A program made the position numbers and the translations under genes. The notes beneath the pieces were generated by a model. It searched no databases. It was not told the DNA's origin and saw only the letters and a list, made by a program, of their open reading frames with translations. Below, one piece after another: positions 41,043 through 50,322 of a stretch of DNA of 64,000 nucleotides. Position 1 is the first letter of the stretch; every line of letters starts with the position of its first letter. The DNA comes from Acidobacteriota bacterium (GTDB taxonomy: Bacteria > Acidobacteriota > Vicinamibacteria > Vicinamibacterales > UBA2999): the NCBI GenBank assembly GCA_021730945.1, contig JAKFYH010000025.1, forward strand, positions 46,619-110,618, read 5' to 3'.

Positions 41043-41087
41043 ACCCCTTGGCACCCACGGCACCGTACGCACCCTAAGCACCATCAG

Positions 41088-42986
41088 CTATGCCAGCAAT
41101 TCCTGTACGGCCCGGTGAGCGTGGTCGATGGCCGCGTCGGTGTAAGAGTAGGCGGCCGCGTCGGCGTTGGCGATTGCGATCCGTCCATGCTGCCGGCGCG
41201 CCACGGCACACGGCTGCTCGCCGCCCTTGAACCAGAAGTCATCCTCCAAAGAGTTGTACTGGTAGGCGTAGCCGTGCGGCCAGCGATTCACGGTGATGCC
41301 CAGGATGTCGGTGGCCGGATCGAATCCGCCGCCGCCGAGCGCGCGACCCAGTTGTTCGCGAATGTTGCGTTCGATGGTGGCAAACGACGTGGAGAGCAAC
41401 TCCGCCCGGCCCGCCCGGTGCTGCTCGCGGGTTGGCAGGCCAGGCCGGCATGCCGACTTGGTCAGGTGCAGCACGATCGGCTCGGCGGGGTTGGTCTGAT
41501 GCTTGTACGACCCGAGGCTGACGGGAAAATCCAGTCCGACCGAGGTGTGCCAGAACCCGGGCGTCGAGACGCGCTGCACGCCGAGCTTCTGGAACGCCGT
41601 CCAGTTGCGGATGAACACGTTGGTGTAAACCAGCGGCACCTTGATCGCGTAGTCCAGCGCCGTCTTCTGCGCGGCCGGCAGCTCCGGGCAGATCGACGGG
41701 ATCGCCGTGTGCCAGCAGGCCAGCACGACCGAACGTGCCGACACGGTCTTCAGGGTCTTGTCTTGCAGGTACGCCACTTCGACGCGCTGACCACTCCCGG
41801 TTGCCCCCATGTGTCGCACGCGCATCACCGGACTGCTCAAGCGGATGCGCACCGGCGCGCCGGCGATGTCGAGTTTCGAATAGTCCGCCTTCGCCGTGAC
41901 CACATCGTCCAGCGTCGTGCCCGGGATGGCGCTCGGAATCAGGCGCCGCGCCAGCAGCCGCGCCACGGTCGCGTTGCCGTCGGGGAAGTGGAAGTAGTAG
42001 TTCTGCGCTTCTTCGTTGCGAATGGAGTCGAAGTTCTGGCCGGGTCCCGGCGTGTCGTCCAGGCCCATGCCGGCAAATCCCGGGAAGCCCAGGCCGAAGG
42101 CGTCCTGCGCCGGCACACCGTCGACGCCGACACCGAACAGCCCGTGCGTGCGCGTCTGGTAGAAGCGCAACACGCCGGCATCGAGCTTCCACAGCTTGGT
42201 GATGAAGTCGGTGTAGCTCATACGCGCCAGCCGCGCCTTCTTCTCGGCCACGCTCAGGCCCGGCATCGGATCGAAGCGCTCGGTGAGCAGCCGCGTGAGA
42301 TCGCGCCGCACGGCGTCGCTGACCGGCGCGGCCGCGCGAAACCTCTCCTCGCTGACGTCACCCGTTACCAGGCGATCGGCGCCGTAGGTCTCCTTGTCGA
42401 AGAAGAACGAGGACCGCAGGCCGAGCGACTTGTAGAGGCCCGAGTCGAGCGCCGTGCTGTAGCGCGCCATGTCGATGCCCAGCTCGCTGACCAGCGCCTT
42501 CGACACCGCGCTGAAGGGCGCCGGGCTGTCGATCGACTGCGTGCCGCCGTAGCCGAGGTAGGTGCGGCCGTTGTGCGTGAACTCGTTGCGTTTCGCATGA
42601 CCGCCGAAGTCGTCGTGATTGTCGAGCAGCAGGACGCGCGCGTCGGGCCGCGCCTTGCGATAGTAGTGGGCGGCCGCCAGGCCGCTGATGCCGGCGCCCA
42701 CCACCACCAGGTCGTACTCTTCGCCGGTGACTTGCGGCGCAGGGGCGGTCTTCCAGAAGGCGCCGTCCTTCATCGCATGAAAGACTTCGAAGGAGCCAAC
42801 GTGGGACCCCCGCAGGCCGGTCAATGCCGGTGGATAGGTGCCGGCCGGGCCTTGCGCGAACAGAGTCGAGAAATCCGGAACGAGCGACCCCGCGGCCGTG
42901 GCGCCCACGCCAACGGCCACGCCGTTCAGAAAGTCGCGGCGGGTAATCGGGGAGCCCATGCCGAGTTGCCGGTCGTCGTTAGTCAT
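41088..42986 (-). CDS. Tat-exported FAD-dependent oxidoreductase, spermidine dehydrogenase-like
   Basis: A 632-residue flavoenzyme. ATG 42986 gives a Tat signal, SPITRRDFLNGVAVGVGATAAG (residues 13-34), so it folds with cofactor before export. DLVVVGAGISGLAAAHYYR near residue 91 is the dinucleotide-binding GxGxxG, and DNHDDFGGHAKRNEF near residue 120 the second FAD-binding block. The signal context and the GGHAKRN block resemble periplasmic spermidine dehydrogenase SpdH of Pseudomonas. Neighbouring GABA aminotransferase, aldehyde dehydrogenase and APC permease genes support an amine substrate. Other NAD(P)-binding Rossmann oxidoreductases of this family have unknown substrates, so the specific activity is inference. 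Confidence 0.8.
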   Translation of the reverse strand: MTNDDRQLGMGSPITRRDFLNGVAVGVGATAAGSLVPDFSTLFAQGPAGTYPPALTGLRGSHVGSFEVFHAMKDGAFWKTAPAPQVTGEEYDLVVVGAGISGLAAAHYYRKARPDARVLLLDNHDDFGGHAKRNEFTHNGRTYLGYGGTQSIDSPAPFSAVSKALVSELGIDMARYSTALDSGLYKSLGLRSSFFFDKETYGADRLVTGDVSEERFRAAAPVSDAVRRDLTRLLTERFDPMPGLSVAEKKARLARMSYTDFITKLWKLDAGVLRFYQTRTHGLFGVGVDGVPAQDAFGLGFPGFAGMGLDDTPGPGQNFDSIRNEEAQNYYFHFPDGNATVARLLARRLIPSAIPGTTLDDVVTAKADYSKLDIAGAPVRIRLSSPVMRVRHMGATGSGQRVEVAYLQDKTLKTVSARSVVLACWHTAIPSICPELPAAQKTALDYAIKVPLVYTNVFIRNWTAFQKLGVQRVSTPGFWHTSVGLDFPVSLGSYKHQTNPAEPIVLHLTKSACRPGLPTREQHRAGRAELLSTSFATIERNIREQLGRALGGGGFDPATDILGITVNRWPHGYAYQYNSLEDDFWFKGGEQPCAVARRQHGRIAIANADAAAYSYTDAAIDHAHRAVQELLA

Positions 42987-43086
42987 GATGACGGGATTGT
43001 AGCCCCGGCCGTTGGCGGTAGGCGAGGGCATCGGGTCCAGGCCGCCGAAACAGGTATGGGCGGCGACCTGGACGCTTATCGACGAG

Positions 43087-43242
43087 CTATCGCTTGCTCA
43101 GGCACACCGGATGCATGCAGTTGCAGTGCAACTCAGTCTCGGGAGCCTTCTTGCAGTAGTCGCCGCAATACTTGGTGCCCACCGGCACCCGGCACTCGCA
43201 GCTCGGATGTGCGCACTTCTGGTCGGCGTTCGAGTCAGGCAT
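43087..43242 (-). CDS. Bacterial metallothionein
   Basis: A 51-residue Cys-rich metal-binding protein that was easy to miss because of its size. ATG 43242 has GGGAGGA 9 nt upstream, a strong ribosome site. Eight cysteines lie at 10, 15, 17, 26, 30, 40, 42 and 47, with His at 12, 39 and 44: KCAHPSCECRV, GTKYCGDYC, LHCNCMHPVC. This C-x4-C-x-C ... C-x3-C ... C-x-C-x4-C pattern matches prokaryotic metallothioneins (SmtA/BmtA family), which bind zinc, cadmium or copper as a metal-thiolate cluster. No SmtB-type regulator is adjacent. The spare-frame open reading frame covering it on the same strand has no such pattern. Confidence 0.9.
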   Translation of the reverse strand: MPDSNADQKCAHPSCECRVPVGTKYCGDYCKKAPETELHCNCMHPVCLSKR

Positions 43243-43367
43243 GTGTATCCTCCCTCGCAGCCATTATGCACGACGGTGGAGCGCCGAAGTTGTGGTGCCA
43301 ACCGAACTGGCGGGATGACGCTGCCGCCCCAGCTGGTCTGTGTTAACGTCCGTGGCGGATTCATGGC

Positions 43368-44552
43368 ATGCGTAAACAACTAATCATCGGACTGGCATTA
43401 GGTGTGGCCGGGTGTGGGTCGGCGCCAGAGCCGCCGCCGGCGACTTTGTGGCCGACCACCTCCTGGGCGACGTCCACGCCTGAGGCCGAGGGGCTGGACG
43501 CCGCCAAGCTCGCCGCGCTCGATGCCGAGTTTGCCTCGGGTACTCGCGGGCAGATCACCGGCATGCTCGTCATCCGCAACGGCAAGGTGGTGTTCGATAA
43601 GTCGTACCGCCACGACTTTGATGCCCTGTTTGCCGGCCGCGATCCGGCGCGCGGTCCCTACAACTACTACGACCCCGACTGGCACCCGCTCTATCAGCAC
43701 GGCCATCTGCACACCATGCAGTCGGTCAGCAAGAGCGTGACCTCCGCGCTGATCGGCATTGCCATTGGCCGCGGCGAACTGCCCGGCGTCGACGCCAAGG
43801 TGATGCCGTACTTCGCCGGCGATTTCCGTGTCACCGGCGCCGACCCGCGTCGCGACGGTCTCACGCTCCAGAACCTGCTGACCATGACGGCCGGCATCCA
43901 GTGGGACGAGAGCACGGTGGCCTACACCGACCCGGCTAACAGTTGCGCCGGCATGGAGCGGAGCGACGACTGGATTCAGTTTGTGCTCGACCAGCCGATG
44001 GCCACCGAGCCGGGCGCCACCTTCGTCTACAGCAGCGGCGTCACCATGCTGCTCTCCCAGTTGATCAAGAAGGTCAGCGGCAAGCAGGCGGACGAGTACG
44101 CCGCCGAACACCTGTTTGCCCCGCTCGGCATCACCGACACCTACTGGAAGCGCACGCCAAAGGGGCTGTCCGACGCCGAAGGCGGGCTCTATCTCACCGC
44201 GCGCGACCTTGCGAAGATCGGCTACCTGTACCTGAACGACGGCATGTGGGATGGCCGGCGTCTGTTGCCCGAGGGCTGGGTCAAGGCGTCGACGCAGCCG
44301 CTGGTCGATACTCGTCCGGGCCAGCCGCGTTCACGCAAGTACGGCAACCAGTGGTGGGTGCTCCCGTACGGCGGTGGCAGCAAGCATGCTTACGCCGCGC
44401 TTGGGTACGGCGGGCAGCGCCTAATCGTCGTACCCGAGTTGCAGTTGATCGCGGTCTTCACCGGCTGGAACATCTACGAGCACGCGGAGTTTGCGCCCTA
44501 CGATGCGCTCGACCGCGTGCTGGCCACCGTGACGGGAGGGCCGGGACAGTAG
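43368..44552 (+). CDS. Serine hydrolase, class C beta-lactamase family lipoprotein
   Basis: A 394-residue lipoprotein: LALGVAGC16 is a good lipobox. The beta-lactamase/transpeptidase-like domain has SVSKSVTSALIG near residue 118 (SxxK nucleophile and base) and VYSSGV near residue 222 where class C enzymes have YxN. LGYGGQRLIVVPE near residue 350 occupies the place of the KTG/HxG motif. This type usually acts as an esterase or D-amino-acid amidase/peptidase rather than a resistance enzyme. It ends just upstream of the aminotransferase gene on the same strand; the aminotransferase start falls 15 bp after this stop. Confidence 0.87.
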   Translation: MRKQLIIGLALGVAGCGSAPEPPPATLWPTTSWATSTPEAEGLDAAKLAALDAEFASGTRGQITGMLVIRNGKVVFDKSYRHDFDALFAGRDPARGPYNYYDPDWHPLYQHGHLHTMQSVSKSVTSALIGIAIGRGELPGVDAKVMPYFAGDFRVTGADPRRDGLTLQNLLTMTAGIQWDESTVAYTDPANSCAGMERSDDWIQFVLDQPMATEPGATFVYSSGVTMLLSQLIKKVSGKQADEYAAEHLFAPLGITDTYWKRTPKGLSDAEGGLYLTARDLAKIGYLYLNDGMWDGRRLLPEGWVKASTQPLVDTRPGQPRSRKYGNQWWVLPYGGGSKHAYAALGYGGQRLIVVPELQLIAVFTGWNIYEHAEFAPYDALDRVLATVTGGPGQ

Positions 44553-44566
44553 CCCGGCCGTTCACC

Positions 44567-45898
44567 CTGACCCACATTCTTCACCGCCATCTCCGGGTCA
44601 CGCCGCCGGTGGCCGTTACCGGCCAAGGCGTCTACCTCACCGATGCGTCGGGCAAGCAATATCTCGACGCATGTGGCGGCGCCGCCGTGTCGTGCCTGGG
44701 CCACGGCCACCCCGCAGTGGCGGCGGCCATGCACGCACAGATCGATCGGCTGGCCTACGCGCACACCAGCTTCTTCACCTCGGAGCCGGCCGAGGCGCTG
44801 GCCGATCAGTTGGTCCGCACGGCACCCGCGGGCATGAACCACGTCTACTTCGTGAGCGGCGGCTCCGAGGCGGTCGAGGCGGCGCTCAAGATGGCGCGGC
44901 AGTACTTCGTCGAGATCGGCCAGCCCTCGCGCAGCGCCTTCATCGCCCGCCGGCAGAGCTATCACGGCAACACCCTCGGCGCGCTGGCCACCGGCGGCAA
45001 CCAGGCCAGGCGCCGTCAGTTCGCGCCACTCCTGATCGACGTTACGCACGTCGCCCCCTGCTATGCGTATCGCGATCAGCGCCGCGACGAGTCGCCAGAG
45101 GCGTACGGCGCGCGGCTGGCCGCCGAGCTCGACCAGGCAATCTCAGCGTGTGGCGCACAGCGGGTCATCGCCTTCATTGCCGAGACGGTGGGTGGTGCCA
45201 CCGGCGGTGCCCTGCCGCCCGTGCCCGGCTACTTCAAGGCCGTCCGCGACGTGTGCGACCGCCACGGCGTGCTGCTGATTCTCGATGAGGTGATGTGCGG
45301 CATGGGCCGCACCGGCACGTTACACGCGTGCGAACAGGAAGGCGTGGTGCCCGACCTGATGACGGTGGCGAAGGGCCTGGGCGGCGGCTATCAGCCGATC
45401 GGCGCGGTGCTGGCCCACCGGCGAATCGTCGATGCCATCTCGGCGGGCAGCGGCTACTTCCAGCACGGCCACACCTACCTCGGCCACCCGATTGCCTGTG
45501 CCGCGGCGCTCGCCGTGCAGCAGGTGATCGAGCGCGATGGGCTGCTTGGAGCCGTGCGCGAGCGTGGCCAGTCGTTGGCGGCGAGGCTGGCCGCCCGCTT
45601 CGCCGATCATCCGCATGTCGGCGACATCAGGGGACGCGGATTGTTATGGGCCGTCGAACTGGTTCGCGATCGTGGCACCAAGGCGCCATTCGCGCCGGCG
45701 GCTCAACTGCATGCGCGGATCAAGCGGGAGGGCATGGCGCGTGGGCTGATGACTTACCCGATGGGTGGCACCATCGACGGCCTGGCCGGCGACCACGTCC
45801 TGCTCGCGCCGCCCTTCATCATCGAAGACGCCCACCTCGAGCTCATCGTCGAACGGCTGCACGAGGCGATCGACGCCGCTATCGGATCGGTGGATTGA
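44567..45898 (+). CDS. Class III aminotransferase, probable CTG start
   Basis: PLP-dependent aminotransferase of 443 residues. N-terminal xTHILHRHLRVTPPVAV matches the start of many family members, where the first residue is Met; here the codon is CTG at 44567 and no ATG, GTG or TTG occurs in frame between the previous stop and that point. The first other candidate is GTG 44609, which would remove the conserved THILHRH. Further motifs: GGAAVSCLGHGHP, SGGSEAVEAALKMARQY, ILDEVMCGMGRTG, and the Schiff-base Lys in MTVAKGLGGGYQP near residue 268. Substrate is not clear; beta-alanine, GABA or diamines are typical. It converges on the aldehyde dehydrogenase gene with 6 bp between stops. Confidence 0.87.
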   Translation: MTHILHRHLRVTPPVAVTGQGVYLTDASGKQYLDACGGAAVSCLGHGHPAVAAAMHAQIDRLAYAHTSFFTSEPAEALADQLVRTAPAGMNHVYFVSGGSEAVEAALKMARQYFVEIGQPSRSAFIARRQSYHGNTLGALATGGNQARRRQFAPLLIDVTHVAPCYAYRDQRRDESPEAYGARLAAELDQAISACGAQRVIAFIAETVGGATGGALPPVPGYFKAVRDVCDRHGVLLILDEVMCGMGRTGTLHACEQEGVVPDLMTVAKGLGGGYQPIGAVLAHRRIVDAISAGSGYFQHGHTYLGHPIACAAALAVQQVIERDGLLGAVRERGQSLAARLAARFADHPHVGDIRGRGLLWAVELVRDRGTKAPFAPAAQLHARIKREGMARGLMTYPMGGTIDGLAGDHVLLAPPFIIEDAHLELIVERLHEAIDAAIGSVD

Positions 45899-45904
45899 CG
45901 ATCT

Positions 45905-47347
45905 TCAGCCGAGGCCGCCAATCGCCACCAGCTTGGTTTCGAGATATTCCGCCAGTCCTTCGCTGCCGCTTTCGTGGCCAATGCCACTCTGTTTCCAGCC
46001 GCCAAACGGCGCCTCGGTCGCATGTGGCGCCCACTCGTTGATGCCGACCATGCCGAACTCGAGCGCCTCGGAGATCTTCACCGACGCGCGCAGGTCGTTG
46101 GTCCAGACGTAGGCAGCCAGGCCGTACGGCGTCTGGTTGGCCAGGGCAATGGCCTCGTCCACTTCGTCGAACGACACAATCGGCATCACCGGTCCGAAGA
46201 TCTCCTCGCGGAACACCGGCATGTCGGCTGCGACCCCCGAGAGCACTGTGGGCTCGAAGAAGTATCCGCTTGGCAATGCGGCGGGGATGCGGCCGCCGGC
46301 TCGCACTTGAACGCCCTGGCCAGCCGCGCCCGCTACCAGCGAGGCCACTCGGTCACGCTGCCGGGCATTGATCAGCGGCCCAACCTGCACGGCGGCATCC
46401 AGCCCGCTGCCGAGTCGCAGGCCGGCGGCCCTCTGCGCCACGCCATCGGCAAACGCATCGGCCACGCCCCGGTGGACGAGGAAGCGCTGGGGCGCCACGC
46501 ACACCTGGCCGTTATTACGGAACTTGCTGGTGATGGCGCCGGCGGCGACCTGCTCGAGGTCGACGTCGGGCAGCACGATCACCGGCGCGTTGCCGCCCAG
46601 TTCGAGCGACAGGCGCGTCACCGTTCGCGAGGCGCCGTCCATCAGGAGCTTGCCGACGCGGACGCTGCCGGTGAAGCTGATCTTGCGGCAGGCCGGATGA
46701 TCCAGCATCTCCTGCCCCATCGCTTCCGGATCGCCGTTAACGAGGTTGAGCACGCCGGCCGGCAGCCCGGCCTCGACCAAAACTTCAGTCATGGCCATCG
46801 CGGTCAGCGGGGTGAACTCCGAGGGCCGGCCCACTACGGTGCAGCCTGCTGCCAACGCTGCTGCCCAGGCCCGCGCCGGGTTGTAGGCGGGAAAATTCCA
46901 CGCGGTGATTACCCCGACCACGCCGAGCGGCTGGCGCAGCACGGTCATGCGCTTGGTGGCGACCCGCGACGGGATGGTTCGCCCGTAGGCGCGCTTGCCC
47001 TCTTCGGCGAACCAGTCGAACAGATCTGCACAGACCATCCACTCGCCGCGCGCCTGCGCCAGCGGCTTGCCGCATTCAAGCACCATCGCGTGGGCGGCTT
47101 CGTCCGCCACCTCGCGCATGCGCGCCGCCGCGCGCTGCAGGATGGCGCCGCGCTCGTACGGCGTGCGCCGCGACCAGGCGGGGAAGGCCCGGGCCGCCGC
47201 CTCGATCGCCGCGTGGCAATCGTCGCGTCCGCCGAACGGGACGGATCGAATCGCCTGTTCAGTGGCGGGATTGATCACGTCCCACGTGCCGCCGCCGGCC
47301 GCACCGGTCCAGGCGCCATCGATCAGTTGCTGATACGTGAATGTCAT
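45905..47347 (-). CDS. NAD(P)-dependent aldehyde dehydrogenase, succinate-semialdehyde type
   Basis: A 480-residue aldehyde dehydrogenase superfamily enzyme most like succinate-semialdehyde dehydrogenases. GVVGVITAWNFPAYNPARAW near residue 140 is the NAD-binding entry block, LELGGNAPVIV near residue 247 carries the general-base Glu, and RNNGQVCVAPQRF near residue 281 the catalytic Cys. Full length, no signal peptide. It oxidises an aldehyde such as succinate semialdehyde to the acid. The gene is the distal member of a minus-strand group with an amidohydrolase and GABA aminotransferase, which together would turn GABA into succinate. Spacing to the upstream gene is only 6 bp. Confidence 0.87.
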   Translation of the reverse strand: MTFTYQQLIDGAWTGAAGGGTWDVINPATEQAIRSVPFGGRDDCHAAIEAAARAFPAWSRRTPYERGAILQRAAARMREVADEAAHAMVLECGKPLAQARGEWMVCADLFDWFAEEGKRAYGRTIPSRVATKRMTVLRQPLGVVGVITAWNFPAYNPARAWAAALAAGCTVVGRPSEFTPLTAMAMTEVLVEAGLPAGVLNLVNGDPEAMGQEMLDHPACRKISFTGSVRVGKLLMDGASRTVTRLSLELGGNAPVIVLPDVDLEQVAAGAITSKFRNNGQVCVAPQRFLVHRGVADAFADGVAQRAAGLRLGSGLDAAVQVGPLINARQRDRVASLVAGAAGQGVQVRAGGRIPAALPSGYFFEPTVLSGVAADMPVFREEIFGPVMPIVSFDEVDEAIALANQTPYGLAAYVWTNDLRASVKISEALEFGMVGINEWAPHATEAPFGGWKQSGIGHESGSEGLAEYLETKLVAIGGLG

Positions 47348-47353
47348 GGTCTG

Positions 47354-48937
47354 TTATCCCGAGTACGCCTGTCGTCCGCCCACCCATGTTTGTGTCACTC
47401 GCAGCGAGGTCAGCGCCGCGGGCGGCGTCGCCATCACGTTGCCAGACAGCACCGCCAGATCTGCCAGCATCCCCGGCTGCAAGCGGCCGCGATTCCCCTC
47501 GTCGCCTGAGGCAACCGTTGCGCCCCAGGTGTAGGCCGCGAGCGCCTCGACCAGCGAGATCGCCTGGTCCAGCGCAATCGGCTCGCCCTGCTCGTCGCGG
47601 CGGAGCATGGCGGCCTGGATGCCAAGCAGCGGCGAGTCGTCTTCCACCACCGGCGCATCCGACGACAGCGCCACCGTTACCCCGGCGTCGAGCATCGATC
47701 GGACTGGATAGGCACGGGCCAACAGCGCGTCCGGCAGATACTGCCGGAAGTTGCGTCCCAGTGCGTGAACGAACACGGTCTGCGGCACCGCGACCACGCC
47801 GAGCCGGGCGGCCCGCGCCAGGTGATCGGCGCTCGGTAATCCGAAATGTTCAATGCGATGGCGCATGGGTCCGCGGCCACAGGCCTCGTAGACGCGCAGC
47901 ACCTGATCGATCGCGACATCGCCAATGGCGTGGGTGGCCACCCGCCAGCCCGCCTCGTGCGCCTCGCGGGCCAGCGCCAGGAAAGTCTCGTAGTCGAAAC
48001 GCAAGACGCCGCGGGTATCGGCATGCCGGTAGGGCATGCTCAGCGCGGCGGTGGCGCCGCTCAAGCCGCCGTCGGCAAAGAACTTCACCGTATCGATGCG
48101 CAGTCGGTCCGACTGGTGTTGCTGGGCGGGCAGTGGCACCGGGCCCACGCCGTCGACCAGCCGCAGGGCCATCACGTTGATGCGGATCGGCAACCGCCCG
48201 CCCTGGTCCATCCGCCGGTACACATCGAGCAGCTCTGGCCCGACGCCGGCATCGTTGGTGCTCGTGATGCCCAGCGACAGTTGATGCCGCATGGCGGCGG
48301 CGATCATGGCGTCGTAGTCGGCGGCCGACGGCGGCGGCACGTGGCGCAGCACCAGTCCCATCGCCGTCTCGCGCAGCACACCGGTGGGCTCGCCGTCGGG
48401 GCCGCGATCGATTTCGCCACCCGGCGGCGCCGCCGTGTCACGGGTGATGCCGGCGCGCTCGAGCGCCACGCTGTTGCAAACAATGATGTGGGCGCAGGTG
48501 CGCATCAGGACCACGGGCCGATCGGCGACGACGGTGTCGAGATCGGTGCGCGTGGGCGGCCGGCCATCAGGAAACCGTGCCTCGTTGTAGCCGCGACCTT
48601 GCAGCCAGGCCGCCGGCGGGAGCCGGCCGGCCTGATCGCGTAACCGCACCGCGAGATCGTCCAGGCTCGATACTGCGCGAACATCGAGCAGCGTGGTCAG
48701 CAGGTGCCCGATCTTCCAGATGTGCGCGTGGGCGTCAACAAACCCAGGCAACAGCGTCTGCCTGGCGAGGTCCACCATCCGGGTGTCTGGCCCCCGCAGC
48801 GCCAGCACCTCGGCGTCGCTGCCCACCGCGGCGATGCGGTCGCCCGACACCGCAAGCGCGGTGGCGCCGGGATGGCCGCCCAGTCCGGTCCACAGGACGC
48901 CGTGGTGGAAGATCGTGTCGGCTGGGCCGGCCCGCAT
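47354..48937 (-). CDS. YtcJ/AepA-type amidohydrolase (A), cytoplasmic
   Basis: A 527-residue metal-dependent amidohydrolase. GFVDAHAHIWKIG near residue 67 carries the first metal His pair, WLQGRGYNEARFPDG near residue 112 is a YtcJ family block, KFFADGGLSG near residue 280, and THAIGDVAIDQVL near residue 325 and HRIEHFGLPS supply further ligands. The SSDAPVVEDDSPLLG block gives the catalytic Asp. Unlike the two relatives at 52916 and 54708 it has no signal peptide. ATG 48937 (or GTG 48940) starts 12 bp after the stop of the aminotransferase gene, so it is in the same operon. It may release an amino acid or amine from an amide that feeds the GABA route. Confidence 0.85.
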   Translation of the reverse strand: MRAGPADTIFHHGVLWTGLGGHPGATALAVSGDRIAAVGSDAEVLALRGPDTRMVDLARQTLLPGFVDAHAHIWKIGHLLTTLLDVRAVSSLDDLAVRLRDQAGRLPPAAWLQGRGYNEARFPDGRPPTRTDLDTVVADRPVVLMRTCAHIIVCNSVALERAGITRDTAAPPGGEIDRGPDGEPTGVLRETAMGLVLRHVPPPSAADYDAMIAAAMRHQLSLGITSTNDAGVGPELLDVYRRMDQGGRLPIRINVMALRLVDGVGPVPLPAQQHQSDRLRIDTVKFFADGGLSGATAALSMPYRHADTRGVLRFDYETFLALAREAHEAGWRVATHAIGDVAIDQVLRVYEACGRGPMRHRIEHFGLPSADHLARAARLGVVAVPQTVFVHALGRNFRQYLPDALLARAYPVRSMLDAGVTVALSSDAPVVEDDSPLLGIQAAMLRRDEQGEPIALDQAISLVEALAAYTWGATVASGDEGNRGRLQPGMLADLAVLSGNVMATPPAALTSLRVTQTWVGGRQAYSG

Positions 48938-48951
48938 CACCGCACGGTCGG

Positions 48952-50319
48952 TCAGGACCTGCCCGCGGCCGCCGGGGTCAGCACGCGCGCTTCGATCTCG
49001 GACAAGGCCTGTTCGACTGCGCCCAGTCCCTCACGCAGCTGGTCGTCGGTAATCGTCAGCGGCGGCAGGAACCGGATGCAGTTGGTGAAGAGGCCCGCCC
49101 GCATCGCGATCACGCCCTTCTGGCAGGCCGCCTTGATAATGGCGAGCGTCTCGTCGGGCGCCGGCTGCTTGGTGGCGCGGTCTTTCACCAGCTCGATCAC
49201 CAGCATCGAACCCAGGCCGCGCACGTCGCCAATCAGCGGATGACGGCTCTTCCACCCTTCGAGGGTCTCGCGCAGCATCACGCCGATCTGTTCCGCCCGC
49301 GCCAGGAAGGCCGGCTGGCGAATCATCTCGATCGCCGCGATTGCCGCGACGCAGGTCAGCGGATTGCCGCCGTAGGTGCCGCCCATGCCGCCCAGGTGCG
49401 TGGCGTCCATGATCTCGGCGCGGCCGGTGATGGCGCTGACCGGCATGCCGGCGCCGAGCGACTTGGCGGTCACCACGATGTCGGCGGCGATGCCGTAGTG
49501 TTCGAGCGCGAACAGCTTGCCGGTGCGGGCAAAGCCGCACTGCACTTCGTCGGCGATCAGCACGATGCCGTGTTGATCGCACAGCTCGCGCATCCGCTGC
49601 ATGACGCGCGGGGGCACCGGGACGAAGCCGCCCTCGCCCTGCACCGGCTCGATGATCATCGCGGCGACTTCCGACGGATCCACCTGGGCGGTGAAGGCGT
49701 GGTCGAGCTGATGGATGGCCCAGGTGACGCAGTCGTCCGCGGTCATGCCCTCGGGCGCCCGATAGCCATTGGGCATCGGCAAGCGGACGATCTCTCCGGC
49801 AAACGGGCCCATGGTCTTCTTGAACAGCCCGTACTTGCTCGTGAGGCTCGAGGCCAGCAAGGTGCGGCCGTGGTACGCGCCTTCGAAGCAGATGACGCCG
49901 GGCCGCCTGGTATACGCGCGTGCCGCCTTGATGGCGTTCTCCACCGCCTCCGCGCCGCTGTTGGAGAGCAGCGTCTTCTTGGCAAACGCGCCGGGCGTGA
50001 CCTCGTTCAGCAGTTCGCACAGCCGGACGTACGACTCGTAGGTCGCCACCAGCGAGCCCATGTGGATCAGCTTCTGCGCCTCGGCCTGGATCGCCTGGAC
50101 GACGGGAGGCGGGCAGTGGCCGACGGCGAGTGCGCCGATGCCGCCGACGAAATCGATGAAGGTGTTGCCGTCGACATCGTGCACGAGGGCGCCCTCGGCG
50201 CGCTCAACGACCACGTCGGTCGCCTTGCCGAGGCCGGTCGGTACCGCAGCGAGGCGGCGCGCGAGCAACGCCTTGCTGCGCGGTCCCGGGACTTCAGTCT
50301 TCAGCTGAATCGATGACAT
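48952..50319 (-). CDS. gabT: 4-aminobutyrate aminotransferase-like class III aminotransferase
   Basis: A 455-residue PLP enzyme matching GABA aminotransferase: FIDFVGGIGALAVGHCPPPV near residue 55, LLSNSGAEAVENAIKAAR near residue 118, the Schiff-base Lys in VVTAKSLGAGMP near residue 285 and GTYGGNPLTC. It transfers the amino group from GABA (or a related omega-amino acid) to 2-oxoglutarate to give succinate semialdehyde. ATG 50319 has AAGGAG 6 nt upstream. The stop of the GNAT gene is 4 bp upstream, and the amidohydrolase and aldehyde dehydrogenase genes follow closely, so four genes form one operon. Confidence 0.87.
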   Translation of the reverse strand: MSSIQLKTEVPGPRSKALLARRLAAVPTGLGKATDVVVERAEGALVHDVDGNTFIDFVGGIGALAVGHCPPPVVQAIQAEAQKLIHMGSLVATYESYVRLCELLNEVTPGAFAKKTLLSNSGAEAVENAIKAARAYTRRPGVICFEGAYHGRTLLASSLTSKYGLFKKTMGPFAGEIVRLPMPNGYRAPEGMTADDCVTWAIHQLDHAFTAQVDPSEVAAMIIEPVQGEGGFVPVPPRVMQRMRELCDQHGIVLIADEVQCGFARTGKLFALEHYGIAADIVVTAKSLGAGMPVSAITGRAEIMDATHLGGMGGTYGGNPLTCVAAIAAIEMIRQPAFLARAEQIGVMLRETLEGWKSRHPLIGDVRGLGSMLVIELVKDRATKQPAPDETLAIIKAACQKGVIAMRAGLFTNCIRFLPPLTITDDQLREGLGAVEQALSEIEARVLTPAAAGRS

Positions 50320-50322
50320 CAC

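Noticed and set aside
40836..43346. Plus-strand open frame of 836 codons opposite the FAD oxidoreductase and permease
   Set aside because: Compositionally skewed antisense frame spanning two well-supported genes and the metallothionein; no recognisable domain.
43098..43379. 93-codon minus-strand frame over the metallothionein region
   Set aside because: It lies in a different frame, lacks a Shine-Dalgarno and any family signature; the 51-codon frame has eight patterned Cys and a strong ribosome site.
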